Positions 1-10,139 of a stretch of DNA of 64,000 bases are shown here, in pieces. Origin of the DNA: Silene conica. Its lineage: Eukaryota > Streptophyta > Magnoliopsida > Caryophyllales > Caryophyllaceae. Below the pieces are notes generated by a model that was given only the letters and a program-made list of their open reading frames with translations, ran no database searches and was not told the origin of the DNA. Position 1 is the stretch's first letter. Every line of letters begins with the position of its first letter. Both the position numbers and the translations under genes were made by a program. The stretch is taken from positions 72,555,237 through 72,619,236 of the forward strand of contig CM055316.2 of the NCBI GenBank assembly GCA_029255685.2, written 5' to 3'.

Positions 1-269
1 CTCCATATGGTTTCTCCTTTCACCGTTCCATGCACCCATCACCATTCACTTCTTCAGAAAAATTGTTCATTTACTCTGTCATTGCATACTATATACACGA
101 TTATTTCATTTCTCCCCCCAATTTTTTTGTTTTTATTTCATTCTTCCACAATTATTTCAAGATTATTGAAGAAGATTTGGTAGAAAACCGTAGCAAGAAA
201 GAGAACAACAAGTGAAGATATGTTTATTTTAATTTTTATCAGAAATTGGGTACGGTAAGTTTTTGTTAA

Positions 270-640
270 TCGATTTTCTCGATTTTAATCCATTTTGTGG
301 GATTTTTTTTAATCCAATTTTTTCAATTCCATATTTTAATCTATTTTCTCGAGTTTTATGTCTAATTTTATTCCGTAATTTTTCTAATCAGTTTTATTTT
401 GTGTTGTTGTTAGTGGAGGAGGAAGAAGAATAAGAAATTGTTGTTGAGAATAATGGTAACGACATTGAGTATGGTGTAATTTAGTTAAATTTCAGAAAAC
501 CTAATTTAATTAAGTGACAGAAATCCATTTTTCGACTTGCATGTCAAATTTAATTGCTTTTATTTCCCTAATTTTTCTAATGAATTATATTTTTTGTTGT
601 TGTTAGTGGAGGAGGCTGAATAAGAAGTTGCTGACTGAAT
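270..640. repeat. imperfect tandem duplication, about 190 bp period
   Basis: Two AT-rich blocks share the same order of motifs and both end in a TTGTTGTTAGTGGAGGAGG segment (near 403 and 594), about 190 bases apart. No coding potential was recognised in 1-900. The stretch 1-270 is AT-rich sequence in which I see nothing specific. Confidence 0.4.
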
Positions 641-675
641 TTGGATTTCTTTTCTTACTCTGCTTCTTTGTTTTG

Positions 676-745
676 GTGATCATGTTGTAGTTACAGATAA
701 CCATGTTATAGGTACTGGTGACCATGTTATAGTCTTATGAACTGT
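676..745 (+). repeat. short TGGTGACCATGTTATAG repeat block (inverted relative to 2305-2590)
   Basis: Three closely spaced copies of an ACCATGTTATAG/GATCATGTTGTAG motif separated by AGTTACAGATA-type spacers. They are the reverse complement of the CTATAACATGGTCACC repeats at 2305-2590, so the two blocks form a subterminal inverted arrangement around the 130 bp array. Confidence 0.55.
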
Positions 746-923
746 GATGAACTTACTCATAAACCATGTTAAATGTTAACCAATCTATCGTGTGTGTATG
801 TTATTGCTGTTGGTACCCATTCTCAACCTTCTTGTTAGTTTTCTGTGTACGTTCTTAAAGTTTTTATATGTTTTTCTTTTTTAACAGCCATTCAAAGTAG
901 CCTAGATGTTGACTTAGCGAGAC

Positions 924-1106
924 ATGGAGATGGTGAGAAGATTTAATTGGACAAGGTTGGAGGAGTTTAGGGTAATTGGAGTTGCCAATAATGAGGAAGA
1001 GTCTATTGTGTTGTCTCAACTCTTGACATCAGGGCACAATTTTTCATGCATTCAAGAATGGAAGAACCCGAAATTTCTTGATGCATATCAACGTCTTGCT
1101 CAATAG
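924..1106 (+). CDS. short unrecognised ORF, possible exon fragment
   Basis: A 60-codon open frame begins with MEMVRRFNWTRLEEF and ends in LDAYQRLAQ. It follows a pyrimidine-rich TTTTTAACAG that could be a splice acceptor about 30 bases upstream. Composition is more protein-like than its surroundings (charged and aromatic residues, local GC rise). I recognise no family. It lies just before a tandem repeat array and probably belongs to the same mobile element as the FAR1-like remnant downstream. It could be the last exon of a captured gene or chance. Confidence 0.2.
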   Translation: MEMVRRFNWTRLEEFRVIGVANNEEESIVLSQLLTSGHNFSCIQEWKNPKFLDAYQRLAQ

Positions 1107-1189
1107 TTTGATAAGGCAAAAAGTGTTGTTGTGGAGATGTCATCTTTTGAACTTAACTTTTACAAAATGATCAAAAATAATTGTATAAA

Positions 1190-1905
1190 TGGTCACTCTG
1201 TATGTTAAAAGTGATCACAAATTATAGTATAATGATCACTCTGTATTAAAGAGTAATGACCAGTTTATTAGCATGTAAATTACCAATATAATAGTCACAT
1301 ATTATTTTATAAGTGGTCATAAATTATAGTATGATGGTCACTCTGCATTAAAAGAGTGACCAGTTTCCCAAAAATAATTAATTTGTTATCAGTAAATTTC
1401 ATTGTTAACAATTACCAAAATAGTCACCCTGTATGATAAAAGTGGTCACAAATTATAATATAATGGATTAATGGTCACTCTGTGTTAGAAAGAGATCAAT
1501 TTGCCAGAAATGCTTTAATTTGTTATCATAAAATTTAATTGTTAAACATTACAGAAATGATCACTCTGAATGATAAAATTGGTCACTCCTTACAGTATAA
1601 TGGTCACTCTATATTAATGAGTGACCAATTTGCAAAAAATACTTTAATTTGTTATCAGTAAATTTCATAGTTAAAATTACAAAAATAGTCACTCTGTGAG
1701 ATAAAAATGGTCACATATTACAATATAATGGTCACTCTGTGTTAAAGAATGACTAGTCTGCCAAAAATGCTTTCATTTATTATCACTAAATTTTAGTTAA
1801 ACATTACAAAATTGGTTACTCTTAATGATAAGAATGGTCACCCATTATAGTATAATGGTCACTCTTTATTAATGAGTGGCCAGTTTGCCAAAAATGCTTT
1901 AAACA
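1190..1905. repeat. six-unit tandem array, ~130 bp period, GGTCACTCTGT motif
   Basis: The motif (A/G)TGGTCAC...AATTATAGTATAATGGTCACTCTGT recurs, with unit anchors near 1208, 1313, 1440, 1577, 1707 and 1835. Spacings are 105-137 bases. Units also share GAGTGACCAGTTTGCC and ATTTGTTATCAGTAAATTT segments. GGTCAC and its complement GTGACC recur within units. This looks like an internal minisatellite of a mobile element; no protein is encoded. Confidence 0.75.
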
Positions 1906-2024
1906 ATGGCACTGACTCAATATGATTTGAAAAAATTACAAACATTACTTCACTGTCATGTAAAAAGAAAAACTTAAACGGATAAAACTACTACATACAA
2001 GATTAAATTAACTTAGAAAACATA

Positions 2025-3077
2025 TTATAAGAGACGAGGGATCGGGGTGTAAGGAACCGGCCACTTCGTGTGGTACTTTGAGATGAACACACAATATCTC
2101 TCATACTCGGGGGCTTCGGGACTTTTTCTGCGACAAGACCCCAACCTAAATCCAAAACCTATAGCGTTGCCATGAGATTCATACATCGAATATAATGTCT
2201 CCCATTTATGGCTCGTCTCCCAAACCAATGAACTAAATAAATCTCCACCTGAAAAATCCACATACAAAAAAATGTTCAATTCATCAGAAAGTTCATAATA
2301 ATATAACTTGGTCACTAGTAAATATAACATGGTCATCTGTAACTACAACATGGTCACCCGAGTTTATAAAATGGACAATTCATCAAACAATTCATAATAC
2401 TATAACATGGTCACCAGTAACTATAACATGGTCATCTGTAACTATAACATGGTCACCAAAAAAAATAACCAGACACTTTTAAACAAGTACATCAGACAGT
2501 TCATAATAATATAACCTGGCCAGCCACAGGTAACTATACCATTGTCATCTGTAACTAAAACATGGTCACCAAAGTTTATAACGTATCTTATAGTTATTGC
2601 AAAACTAACAAAAATTAATTGCAAAACTGGTTACATGTTTCTATTTAAATTTGAATGTGACTTTCTTAGAAAAAAAAACTTATCAAACTAACAAATGAAA
2701 CTTTTTAAACATATATTTCCAGCATCAGGAAAATTATGACATTCTTAAACACATATTTTCTCAAAAAGAAATTTTTTAAACTAACAAATGAGTTGTAAAA
2801 TGGTGAACTCAACACTTACTGACAAACGTATAACAAATTACGTGGTCACAAACATTTATAATATGGTCTCTAATAATATAAACATGGTCAATACTTGCAG
2901 ACAAACATAATGACTTTGCTAACCGTCAGTATTGCAGTCGTTCTCCTATGCTTGGTTATCTCCAATAATTGTACCACCATTGGGATTGGAAGGGTCTTCA
3001 TGGTTTACATCTGAAACGACTACTATAGATGATTCATTGTCTACCATCATTTGGATTGAAATGATATCACTATCCAT
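2025..3077 (-). pseudogene. FAR1/FRS-like remnant (FAR1 DNA-binding domain), two exons
   Basis: Seen: a minus-strand start at 3077 opens MDSDIISIQMM and continues acidic to about 2975. A plausible donor (GGTG|GTACAA) can join it to an acceptor at 2249/2248. Exon 2 (2248-2025) then reads in frame with LYSMYESHGNAIGFGFRLGS and ERYCVF. Known: FAR1-family N-terminal domains have the pattern Y..Y....GF..R.....R followed by a C-rich core. FAR1/FRS proteins descend from MULE transposases and are transcription regulators. After YCVF the frame loses the expected metal-binding residues and stops at 2025, so only the first part of the domain remains. The intron is filled by GGTCAC repeats. It is either a decayed MULE-type transposase or a dead FRS gene; the splice is inferred. 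Confidence 0.5.
2305..2590 (-). repeat. CTATAACATGGTCA(CC/TCT) short-period repeat array
   Basis: At least seven copies of a ~20-24 bp unit (AACTATAACATGGTCATCTGT / ...GGTCACC), some separated by ATTCATCA spacers. The array lies in the proposed intron of the FAR1-like remnant. Further single copies occur near 2840-2895. Confidence 0.65.
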
Positions 3078-3117
3078 GCTAGTGATATTTTTTTATCTAT
3101 TCTTATTTTTTAATTAA

Positions 3118-3415
3118 GAAGAAAAGAAGAACATGGAATGATTATTGCATGCATGAACGAAGTACCAGAAACAAGATGTATGGGGAAGTAATTAGATGCA
3201 TGGTGAAGCAATTAGATGCATGAGGAAGTATAATGTATGGGAAAAATAATTGTATGGGGAAATGATTGTATGTTTATTAGTAGTAAATGCAGTTATTGGA
3301 CAAATAAATAGATATTAAAATATAGTTATAAAAGATGGATATCCATTACATAAAACGGGTAAAAGAGACCCGTTACATGGTATTCATTTGTGCAACGGTC
3401 TTATACTAGTTTTTG
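3118..3415. mobile_element. terminal region of an element ending ACTAGTATAAGACCG...CAC
   Basis: Read on the minus strand from 3410, the sequence starts ACTAGTATAAGACCGTTGCA and has an ACCCGTT...AACGGGT hairpin. It resembles the CTAG-plus-hairpin ends at 30261, 37078 and 47002. The stretch 3130-3300 contains TTAGATGCATG(G/A)(T/G)GAAG duplications. This end probably bounds the unit holding the FAR1-like remnant; the other end was not found. Confidence 0.35.
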
Positions 3416-3555
3416 TGTTTCTTTTAAAGAAATTAGTTATTTTAACCAAAATTTTTCTAATTTTCCATTAACCAACAAAAACAAGCTTCTATAGTGACCC
3501 ACCCTAAATCCGCCACTTATTATTAACTCTACAAATTTTCATTGGTGAGTGGTGA

Positions 3556-3732
3556 CGGTTGATATCCGTCACAAACTTGTGACTTATGACGGGTCAAATA
3601 AAACTCACGTGAGAGGATAAATACAAGTCATTTGTGCTTTTCTATGCATTTTATTTTTCTGACTTATCTATCCATGTGGATGATATTTGACCCGTCACAA
3701 CACGCGATGGATATATCCGTCACAAATGAGAC
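3556..3732. mobile_element. foldback MITE (TATCCGTCACAA ends)
   Basis: GATATCCGTCACAAACTTGTG...GACGGGTCAAATAA at the left is mirrored by ATATTTGACCCGTCACAA...GGATATATCCGTCACAAAT at the right. About 40 bp arms with mismatches surround an AT-rich loop. It is non-coding. Related fragments lie near 7351, 8203, 9541, 36770 and 49665. Confidence 0.65.
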
Positions 3733-3807
3733 ATACTGTATTAACTAAGGTACTAAGAAAGGTTCAATTTTCAAGAACTTATAAGCCATATATATCTCTC
3801 ATCAATA

Positions 3808-3992
3808 AGTCTCCCTTAAGACGAATATGTATCATATCCGTCTTAACTTAAGACGGGTCAAATAATATCCACTTGTATGAATATGCCAAAAATGAAAAAG
3901 ACTACGGGTATGCAAAATATTTGTCATATCTATGTAAATAGATTATTATTTGGTCCGTTTTAAACTTAAAACGGGTAATTTTGTCTTAAATG
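3808..3992. mobile_element. foldback MITE (TTAAGACGGGTCAAATAA arms)
   Basis: CCCTTAAGACG...CTTAAGACGGGTCAAATAA pairs with TTATTTGGTCCGTTTTAAAC...AACGGGTAATTTTGTCTTAA at the other end. It is a short non-coding inverted repeat. AAGACGG-type fragments recur near 9130, 11060, 31150 and 31230. Confidence 0.55.
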
Positions 3993-4136
3993 AGAATTTA
4001 TGACATCTCATTATCTTGTTCCCAACTAACCTCTAAATTCCAAAGCTCGGACACCACGAGGTTTTGGTATGCCCATGTGGCGGACACCAACATTTAACCA
4101 CCAGTAAACATATCCACCCAACACTTATTTCCGCAT

Positions 4137-4802
4137 GCAATAAGTGCTAAATCCCGCACATCATTTTACTCAATCCTACACAATTTTACCCCCTTATTTC
4201 GAAACTACCCTTGTCATTTCTCATCCCTACCAAAAGTGAAATAAGAGAGAAACAAAAGAATAAAAACCCAGAAAATTAATCCGTTCCACCGGCACTTCCC
4301 CGCTCCGGCATCCTCCCCCACCCTCCAGCGCTGGCGACAACCCCTCTACCCTCCAGCGCCCGCGACAATCCCTCCACATACCCATCCCCGTGTCGACCCA
4401 TGCGCATGTGACACTACCATTTGACACCCTCCCTACAAAAGACGTCTGTGACACAACCAATCGACTCCGGCATCGCCAAATGGTTTGGGCTGAAAATTTG
4501 GTCGGCTTAATTAATCAAAGAAGCGGGTTACAAGCAACGGTTGATCGACGATGACGGCAACGATATAAGATCAGATCGAGAACAGTATAACGAGAATGAA
4601 AAGGGACAGTGCTAGGCCGACATTGGGGTTGGGAATGGAATGGAGTTGACGGTGGGGTAACAAAAGAGGGAGGTTGGGGCGGCTGGGAATGGAATGATAG
4701 GGTTGGGAATTTTTTTTTCTTTTTTTAATAGAGGGTAATGTTGGAAAAATAGGGTAAAATGTGTTGGATCAAGTAAAATGACGTGTTGGATTTAGCAATT
4801 AC
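4137..4802. mobile_element. 0.67 kb foldback element
   Basis: The left end (AAGTGCTAAATCCCGCACATC...TCATTTTACTCAATCCTACACAATTTTACCC) and right end (GGGTAAAATGTGTTGGATCAAG...ACGTGTTGGATTTAGCAATTACG) are reverse complements over roughly 65 bases with scattered mismatches. The interior includes a GC-rich patch (4290-4400) unlike its surroundings, possibly captured sequence. The 77-codon minus-strand frame there shows no family feature and I do not call it a gene. Confidence 0.6.
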
Positions 4803-6150
4803 GTAAGTTTATGAACGTCACATACTTCTAAATTCTAATATCATCCTTTGTTTTTCTAAACACATTGTTTATTGTCCAAATTCCTTTCCAAAACTGGTAT
4901 CTTTTAAATTAAAATAAATAAACAAAAAACTAATGCTTAAAACTTCTAGATAAAAAATTAAACCTTTAATTCATATCGAGAATTATATAATTATTTAATT
5001 CATTTTAATTTAAGATTATGATATTCATCTCAAAAGAATTCCACTGTATTTATTGATTTAGTTAGTCTTTCTTAAAATGGGAGAATCGGTCTTGATATTA
5101 CACTCGTCAATGTCTTGTCTACTTACTCATATCTCACCACTTAGCAAATCCATCATCATCTAATGAGAGAAAACCATCTAATTTAGACAATGACTAGTTT
5201 TAATATGTTGAAAATTGTACGGAATATTTTTAAGAAAATTAATAAAATTATAGAGTACTATTTTAGTAATTTTTTTTTTTTTTTTTCACTTCTCAAAATT
5301 CCCCTTACAAACTTAAAAACTGCGTGGAAGAAAAAATAAAATATGGAGAGAGATATTAGTAAGTATACACGATTCGTTTTAATCCTTTTCCTTTTCTTTT
5401 ATAATGATAATCCACTTTGTTCTTACACAATTTTTTTATAATATTTTGCATTTGTATTAAACTTTTTAAGTAAAAACTTCATTTCTAATGGTTTTTTTTA
5501 TAGTAAATGTAAATAATTTAATTTCTTACCATAGTTTGTCTACAATTTTTCATATATATTTGTGGCCATAAATATATTGTATTTTTAAAATTATCTTGGA
5601 TAATTGTCTTCATTTTCTCTTTTGAAAATTTCAATTTATAAAAGTTCTTATAGTAATAGCAAATATTTTCTTTTATCATTTTTTTTCGTGTTTCATTCAC
5701 ATAAGAAAAAAAAAAGAATTCTTTTTCGAAAACAATCAGGTAAAACGATAGCCAAACACTTCACAATTTATCAATAAGTAGCTTATTAAAAGACTCATTT
5801 TAAAAAATTTATACCCCGTACAATTAAACGACTTTAAAATCGTTATACCGCTTAATTAATTTATGCCTTAAAAAATAAAATAATATTTCATTCTTTTACA
5901 CAAATTAGTTAAGAATATATATTTCCTTTGATATATTCACTACAACTAGCCCATTTGTCTGACCGACATCCGGGAAAAAAAAAACAAATATGATTCACAA
6001 TCGAATTGACCCAACTCCATCCAATTCAGCGTGAATGTTCATTGTCACATAATGATCATTGTCCTCAAATAAATTAATAATAACATAGCAAAAGTCAGTC
6101 AGCTCAGCCCTAACTTTTGTAAATCCAAAATAATCCACGACTAATCCAAT
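4803..6150. other. AT-rich intergenic, nothing recognised
   Basis: Homopolymer runs and AT-rich sequence with no coherent reading frame, RNA or inverted repeat that I could support. Confidence 0.6.
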
Positions 6151-6185
6151 TAAGGCCCTGTTCTTTCTGGCTTATTTTCAGCCCG

Positions 6186-6390
6186 TTTCAGTTCAGCTCA
6201 GCTCTATTCAGTTCAGTTCAGTTCAACTCAGCTCTATTAAGTTCAGTTCAGTTCAGTTCAGTTCAGTTCAGTTCAGTTCAGCTCAGCTTCATTCAGTTCA
6301 GTTCAGTTCAGTTCAGTTCAGCTCAGCTCAGCTCAGCTCCATACAATTCAGTTTAGTTCAGTTCAGCTCGACTTTATTAAGTTCAGCTCA
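6186..6390. repeat. (TTCAG/CTCAG)n array, left subterminal
   Basis: About 40 pentamer units, mostly TTCAG with CTCAG variants, just inside the left terminal repeat of the Tourist-like element. It is mirrored by a similar array at 7757-7918 in the same orientation. Confidence 0.85.
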
Positions 6391-6616
6391 CATTATTATT
6401 ATTATTATTTTTTTTTTTTTATTTGCATTATTATTGTTTTTGTTATTATTATTGTTATTATTATTATTTTATTTATTTATTATTAGCCTATTTATTATTA
6501 TTAATTAATAATTATTATTATGATTATTATTGTTGTTTTGTTGTTTTTATTATTTCTTCATCTTATTATTATTTTATATATATTTTTATTGTTTATAATA
6601 ATAATAATAATAATAC

Positions 6617-6652
<36 letters not shown>

Positions 6653-6694
6653 GTAGTAGTAAACATGAAAGAGTGGAAAAAATGTTTATTGTTT

Positions 6695-6726
<32 letters not shown>

Positions 6727-6860
6727 TATTATTATTTATTATTAGTATTATTATTATTAGTAGTAGTAAAAATGTATTATTATTATTTGTTGTTTTTATT
6801 ATTTCTTCATCTTATTATTATTATTATTATTATTATTATTAGTAGTAGTAAACATGAAAG
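6391..6860. repeat. ATT/TTA/AAT trinucleotide microsatellite with duplicated block
   Basis: Long TTA and AAT runs with a duplicated AGTAGTAGTAAACATGAAAG segment (near 6649 and 6840). The apparent Tyr/Ile/Asn-rich open frames here are translations of the microsatellite. Confidence 0.85.
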
Positions 6861-7350
6861 AGTGGAAAAAATGTAATTGAAAAGTAAAATTTGATAACAT
6901 TCAAATAATAATATCTGTTAACACAATCGAAAATCATAATCTTGAAAATATAGATATCATTAACAAAGACATCATCTATGTTGCTTCGCTATTGACTTCC
7001 GTATAGTCTTGATGTGCTTCATTATCGAGGTCGATCATTATGAACACCAATATCACATCCTTTTTTGTTTTTTTGCAATTTCTTTTCGAACTTTGTCCAT
7101 GAGTTTCTTCCGTTCTTTATCATCCATGTTTGAATATGTTCTTCCTTGAATACCTTGATGTTGTATTGTGATTTGATTTGGCTGTACTTTATGGTTCAAT
7201 TAGAGGAAAATTCAAGGGTATGGCTGTCGGCTGATAGTTTCTTCTGAATGGAGTTTTTTTGGGATAGCTAGTGATTTGCATTGGGTTTTTTTATTGATTT
7301 TTTTTTAAATTCAAGTGATTAAATTAAGTAAATACATTTTTTTCACAAAT

Positions 7351-7539
7351 TCTTATTTGCAACGGCACTATCCGTCGCAAGCTTGCGACGGATACCGTTT
7401 ACTCTCACAAAATACCCACTTTTTCTCTCTCTCCAACACTATTTATGTGGTCCCCTTTCTCCACTAACTCATTTTCTATCCATTTTACCTCACAAAATAT
7501 CCGTCACAAGTGGTGACCCGTCGCAAGCAAGACTTACTA
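7351..7539. mobile_element. MITE-like repeat, family member 1 (GCAACGGCACTATCCGTCGCAA)
   Basis: This block from TTTGCAACGGCACTATCCGTC to CGCAAGCAAGACTTACT is about 80% alike by eye to 9541-9730, sharing CTCACAAAATACCCA and TGGTCCCCTTTCTCCACTAA. It is nested in the Tourist-like element. Short pieces of the same family occur at 8203-8240 and 36770-36812. Confidence 0.65.
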
Positions 7540-7756
7540 CATTTTTTTAGCCTAGATATGGGTAGTTTGGACAATACTTTAACAAAATGATTGTCATTTT
7601 GGCCTAGATATGGTTACTTTAATAATATAATTATTTTTTAAAAAATCGCAAATTTATATTAATCAAACTTTTTTTATATTATTATTATTAATATTATTAT
7701 TAGTTATTAAACTTTAATTAAACATTTATATTCAGTTTATTTCTATTAATTTCTGT

Positions 7757-7918
7757 TTCATTCAGCTCAGTTCAGTTCAGCTTGATTAAATTCAGTTTAG
7801 TTTAGTTCAGTTCAGTTCAGCTCAGCTCAGCTCGATTCAGTTCAGCTCAGCTTAGTTCAGTTCAGTTCAGTTCAGCTCAGCCCCATTCAGTTCAGCTCAG
7901 TTCAGTTCAGTTCAGCTC
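7757..7918. repeat. (TTCAG/CTCAG)n array, right subterminal
   Basis: About 32 pentamers of the TTCAG/CTCAG type end at the right terminal repeat of the Tourist-like element. Confidence 0.85.
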
Positions 7919-7945
7919 TAAAAAGCCAGAAAGAACAGGGCCTAA

Positions 7946-9540
7946 CTTGACTTGGTAAAATTGAGTTGGCCAAAAAATCGAACCCGTATAATCTGGCATG
8001 TATCCGATCAACACCTGAACTGAGCACCGAAGCATGACCTGTTATCCAACTCATGTTTATTGCTGTAAACTAACCATTATCCATGTAGAACTTGATAATA
8101 ATAGCAAGTAACAACCCCAACGGATATGAAATAAAGCGAGTCGATTTGACCCAAATTTTATAAATTAAAAAATATTCCAATAGAAAATAAATAAATTTTC
8201 ATTTGTGACGGAAATATCCGTCACAAGCTTGCAACGAGTCAAGTAAAAATCATATGGAGAGATAATATAAAAGTAGAATATCTTAGTTGTAGCAAATTAT
8301 TTTGTCTTTTCCACCAACATGGATAATTTTTGACCAATTCCAAATTTAAATATAAGTATATTGATGAGATCCACAATTAACCTTTTTGGCAAGCTATCAC
8401 CCCCTTATCTTTTGAGGCTCAATCATTCGTTTCCATCAATGTCAAGATTATCAACAACCATCTCTCTTCATCGTTAAACACGTGATTCCTATATACATCA
8501 CCCCAAAGTCCCCAATACACAAAACTAGTAAGAAATAATAATAATATATCGCAATTTCTCACTTAAATCGTATTATGTCTTAAACTTAAAAATGTTAAAA
8601 CATTGTAATATTTGTATATATATACAATATATATCAAATATACTACTCCATTCAAATACAAATAATATATTTGCTTTTTCACGTTTATAAACGTACATTT
8701 TATGTGATTAATATTATTAGCTATGTATTTGCAAAATTTATACTTAAAAGTTTTATATTTTCAATGTATTCAAAAAGACGAATCAAACAAGACTCCACGT
8801 GAATATATTTTCTCTTATATATTAACAGAAAATTGAAATGGAAGATTCATTTGTGAATAGTATACAAAATAAAAACCTATCATTTGGATAAAAATGACTA
8901 GAGTATGATTTTTTTACGATTTTTCTAATATGTGGCCTAAATACACACATTAATAAACCAAATATAAAAAGATTTATAAGATATTTTTACTGATTACGGT
9001 AAAACTAAGTTTATATCTGAATTTATCATAGAAATATTTTACGAATCTTTCTATATTCGGTTTATAAATGTGTATCATTAAAATACACGTTAAGAAGACC
9101 CTTTTTTTATACATACGTGGTATATACTTGAAATCCGTCTAAAGACAAGACGGATAATCTCTATACTACAAAAGGAATAAAATGTAAAGAGATTTAATTG
9201 ACTCTTAATTTATTAAAATGAAAAAATTAATTTCTTTTTCTTTTGTGTTAGGGACCTCCACCCTTCTCATTGATTTAATTACTCTCTCTCATTAATTAGG
9301 TAAATCTAAATTTAATAAAAACTATACACCACAATGTATTTAATACGGAGTACATTATTATTAATTTAATTCAAAGTCGGTGCATTTTATCCAATTTGAT
9401 TTTAGTTCATATATCTTTTTAATTTAAATGCCGATAAAATGAAATTTATGTTATAACCTCAGTATATCATAGTTGTAAAACCGATCCGTGTAATTTTTTT
9501 CACGAGAGTAAAACTAGTACAACATATTGTAATAGCACAA
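7946..9540. other. AT-rich intergenic upstream of the peptide-cyclase-like gene
   Basis: I see no gene. A fragment of the TCCGTCACAAGCTTG repeat family lies at 8203-8240 and a CCGTCT...AGACGG hairpin near 9135-9155. Confidence 0.5.
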
Positions 9541-9730
9541 TTTTTTATTTGCAACGACACTATCAGTCGCAAACTTGTGACGAATACCGTTTCCTCTCAC
9601 AAAATACCCATTTTTTTTCTCTCCGACACTATTTATATGGTCCCCTTTCTCCACTAATTTATTTTGTATTCATTTTATCTCACAAAATATCCGTCACAAA
9701 TAGTGACCCATAACAAGTAAGACTTACTAT
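9541..9730. mobile_element. MITE-like repeat, family member 2, in the promoter of the PCY1-like gene
   Basis: A second copy of the repeat at 7351-7539, ending about 150 bases before the ATG at 9881. It shares TTTGCAACG.CACTATC, CTCACAAAATACCCA, TGGTCCCCTTTCTCCACTAA and AAGTAAGACTTACT. It may supply or separate promoter elements. Confidence 0.65.
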
Positions 9731-9880
9731 TGCAACAGAGAGTAATATAATCTGCTTCACGAGAAACATTACTCTACTTAATTCTTCACTATATTTCTCT
9801 CTCTCTCTCTAATAATAATAAGCACAAATTGGGTGTAATAATAAGAGAAGTGTCATTATTCCTTCTCTCAACATTCTCTC
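9731..9880 (+). promoter_or_regulatory. putative core promoter and 5' leader of the PCY1-like gene
   Basis: TATA-like sequences lie at 9743-9750 (TAATATAA) and 9789-9796 (CTATATTT). They are followed by a CT-dinucleotide run (about 9793-9811) typical of plant 5' leaders, then the ATG at 9881. The transcription start is inferred, not shown. Confidence 0.35.
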
Positions 9881-10096
9881 ATGGCTTCCTCCGCCTTCTC
9901 CAAACCCTTGAACTACCCTCCCGTTCGCCGTGACGATACCGTCGTCGATGATTACTTCGGTGTTAAAGTCGCCGATCCTTACCGTTGGTATCAACTCTTT
10001 CCTTTTCTCATTCTTCCTCTTTTTTCGCCATTCATCAAAACTTTCATGCATGCTTTTCATTTTTATTCATTACAATTTACAACTGTCGTCACCAAC

Positions 10097-10139
<43 letters not shown>

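Larger units (their letters stand above)
6154..7942. mobile_element. 1.8 kb Tourist-like (PIF/Harbinger-type) non-autonomous element
   Basis: Terminal inverted repeats GGCCCTGTTCTTTCTGGCTT (6154-6173) and AAGCCAGAAAGAACAGGGCC (ending 7942) are perfect over about 20 bases. They are flanked by the 3 bp direct repeat TAA (6151-6153 and 7943-7945). TTA/TAA target duplications with GGCC/GGGC-type ends are typical of Tourist/PIF-Harbinger elements. The interior has no transposase. It holds long TTCAG arrays at both ends, an ATT/TTA microsatellite and a nested MITE-like repeat. A 223 bp relative with similar ends is at 61480-61702. Confidence 0.8.

Noticed and set aside
1190..1905. CRISPR-like array
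   Set aside because: Units are contiguous diverged minisatellite repeats in a plant genome, without unique equal-length spacers.
4227..4460. 77-codon minus-strand frame in a GC-rich patch
   Set aside because: No family motif; it sits inside a foldback element and has no splice or promoter context.
6423..6876. Tyr/Ile/Asn-rich open frames of 71 and 118 codons
   Set aside because: They are translations of ATT/TTA microsatellite sequence with no start context or family similarity.
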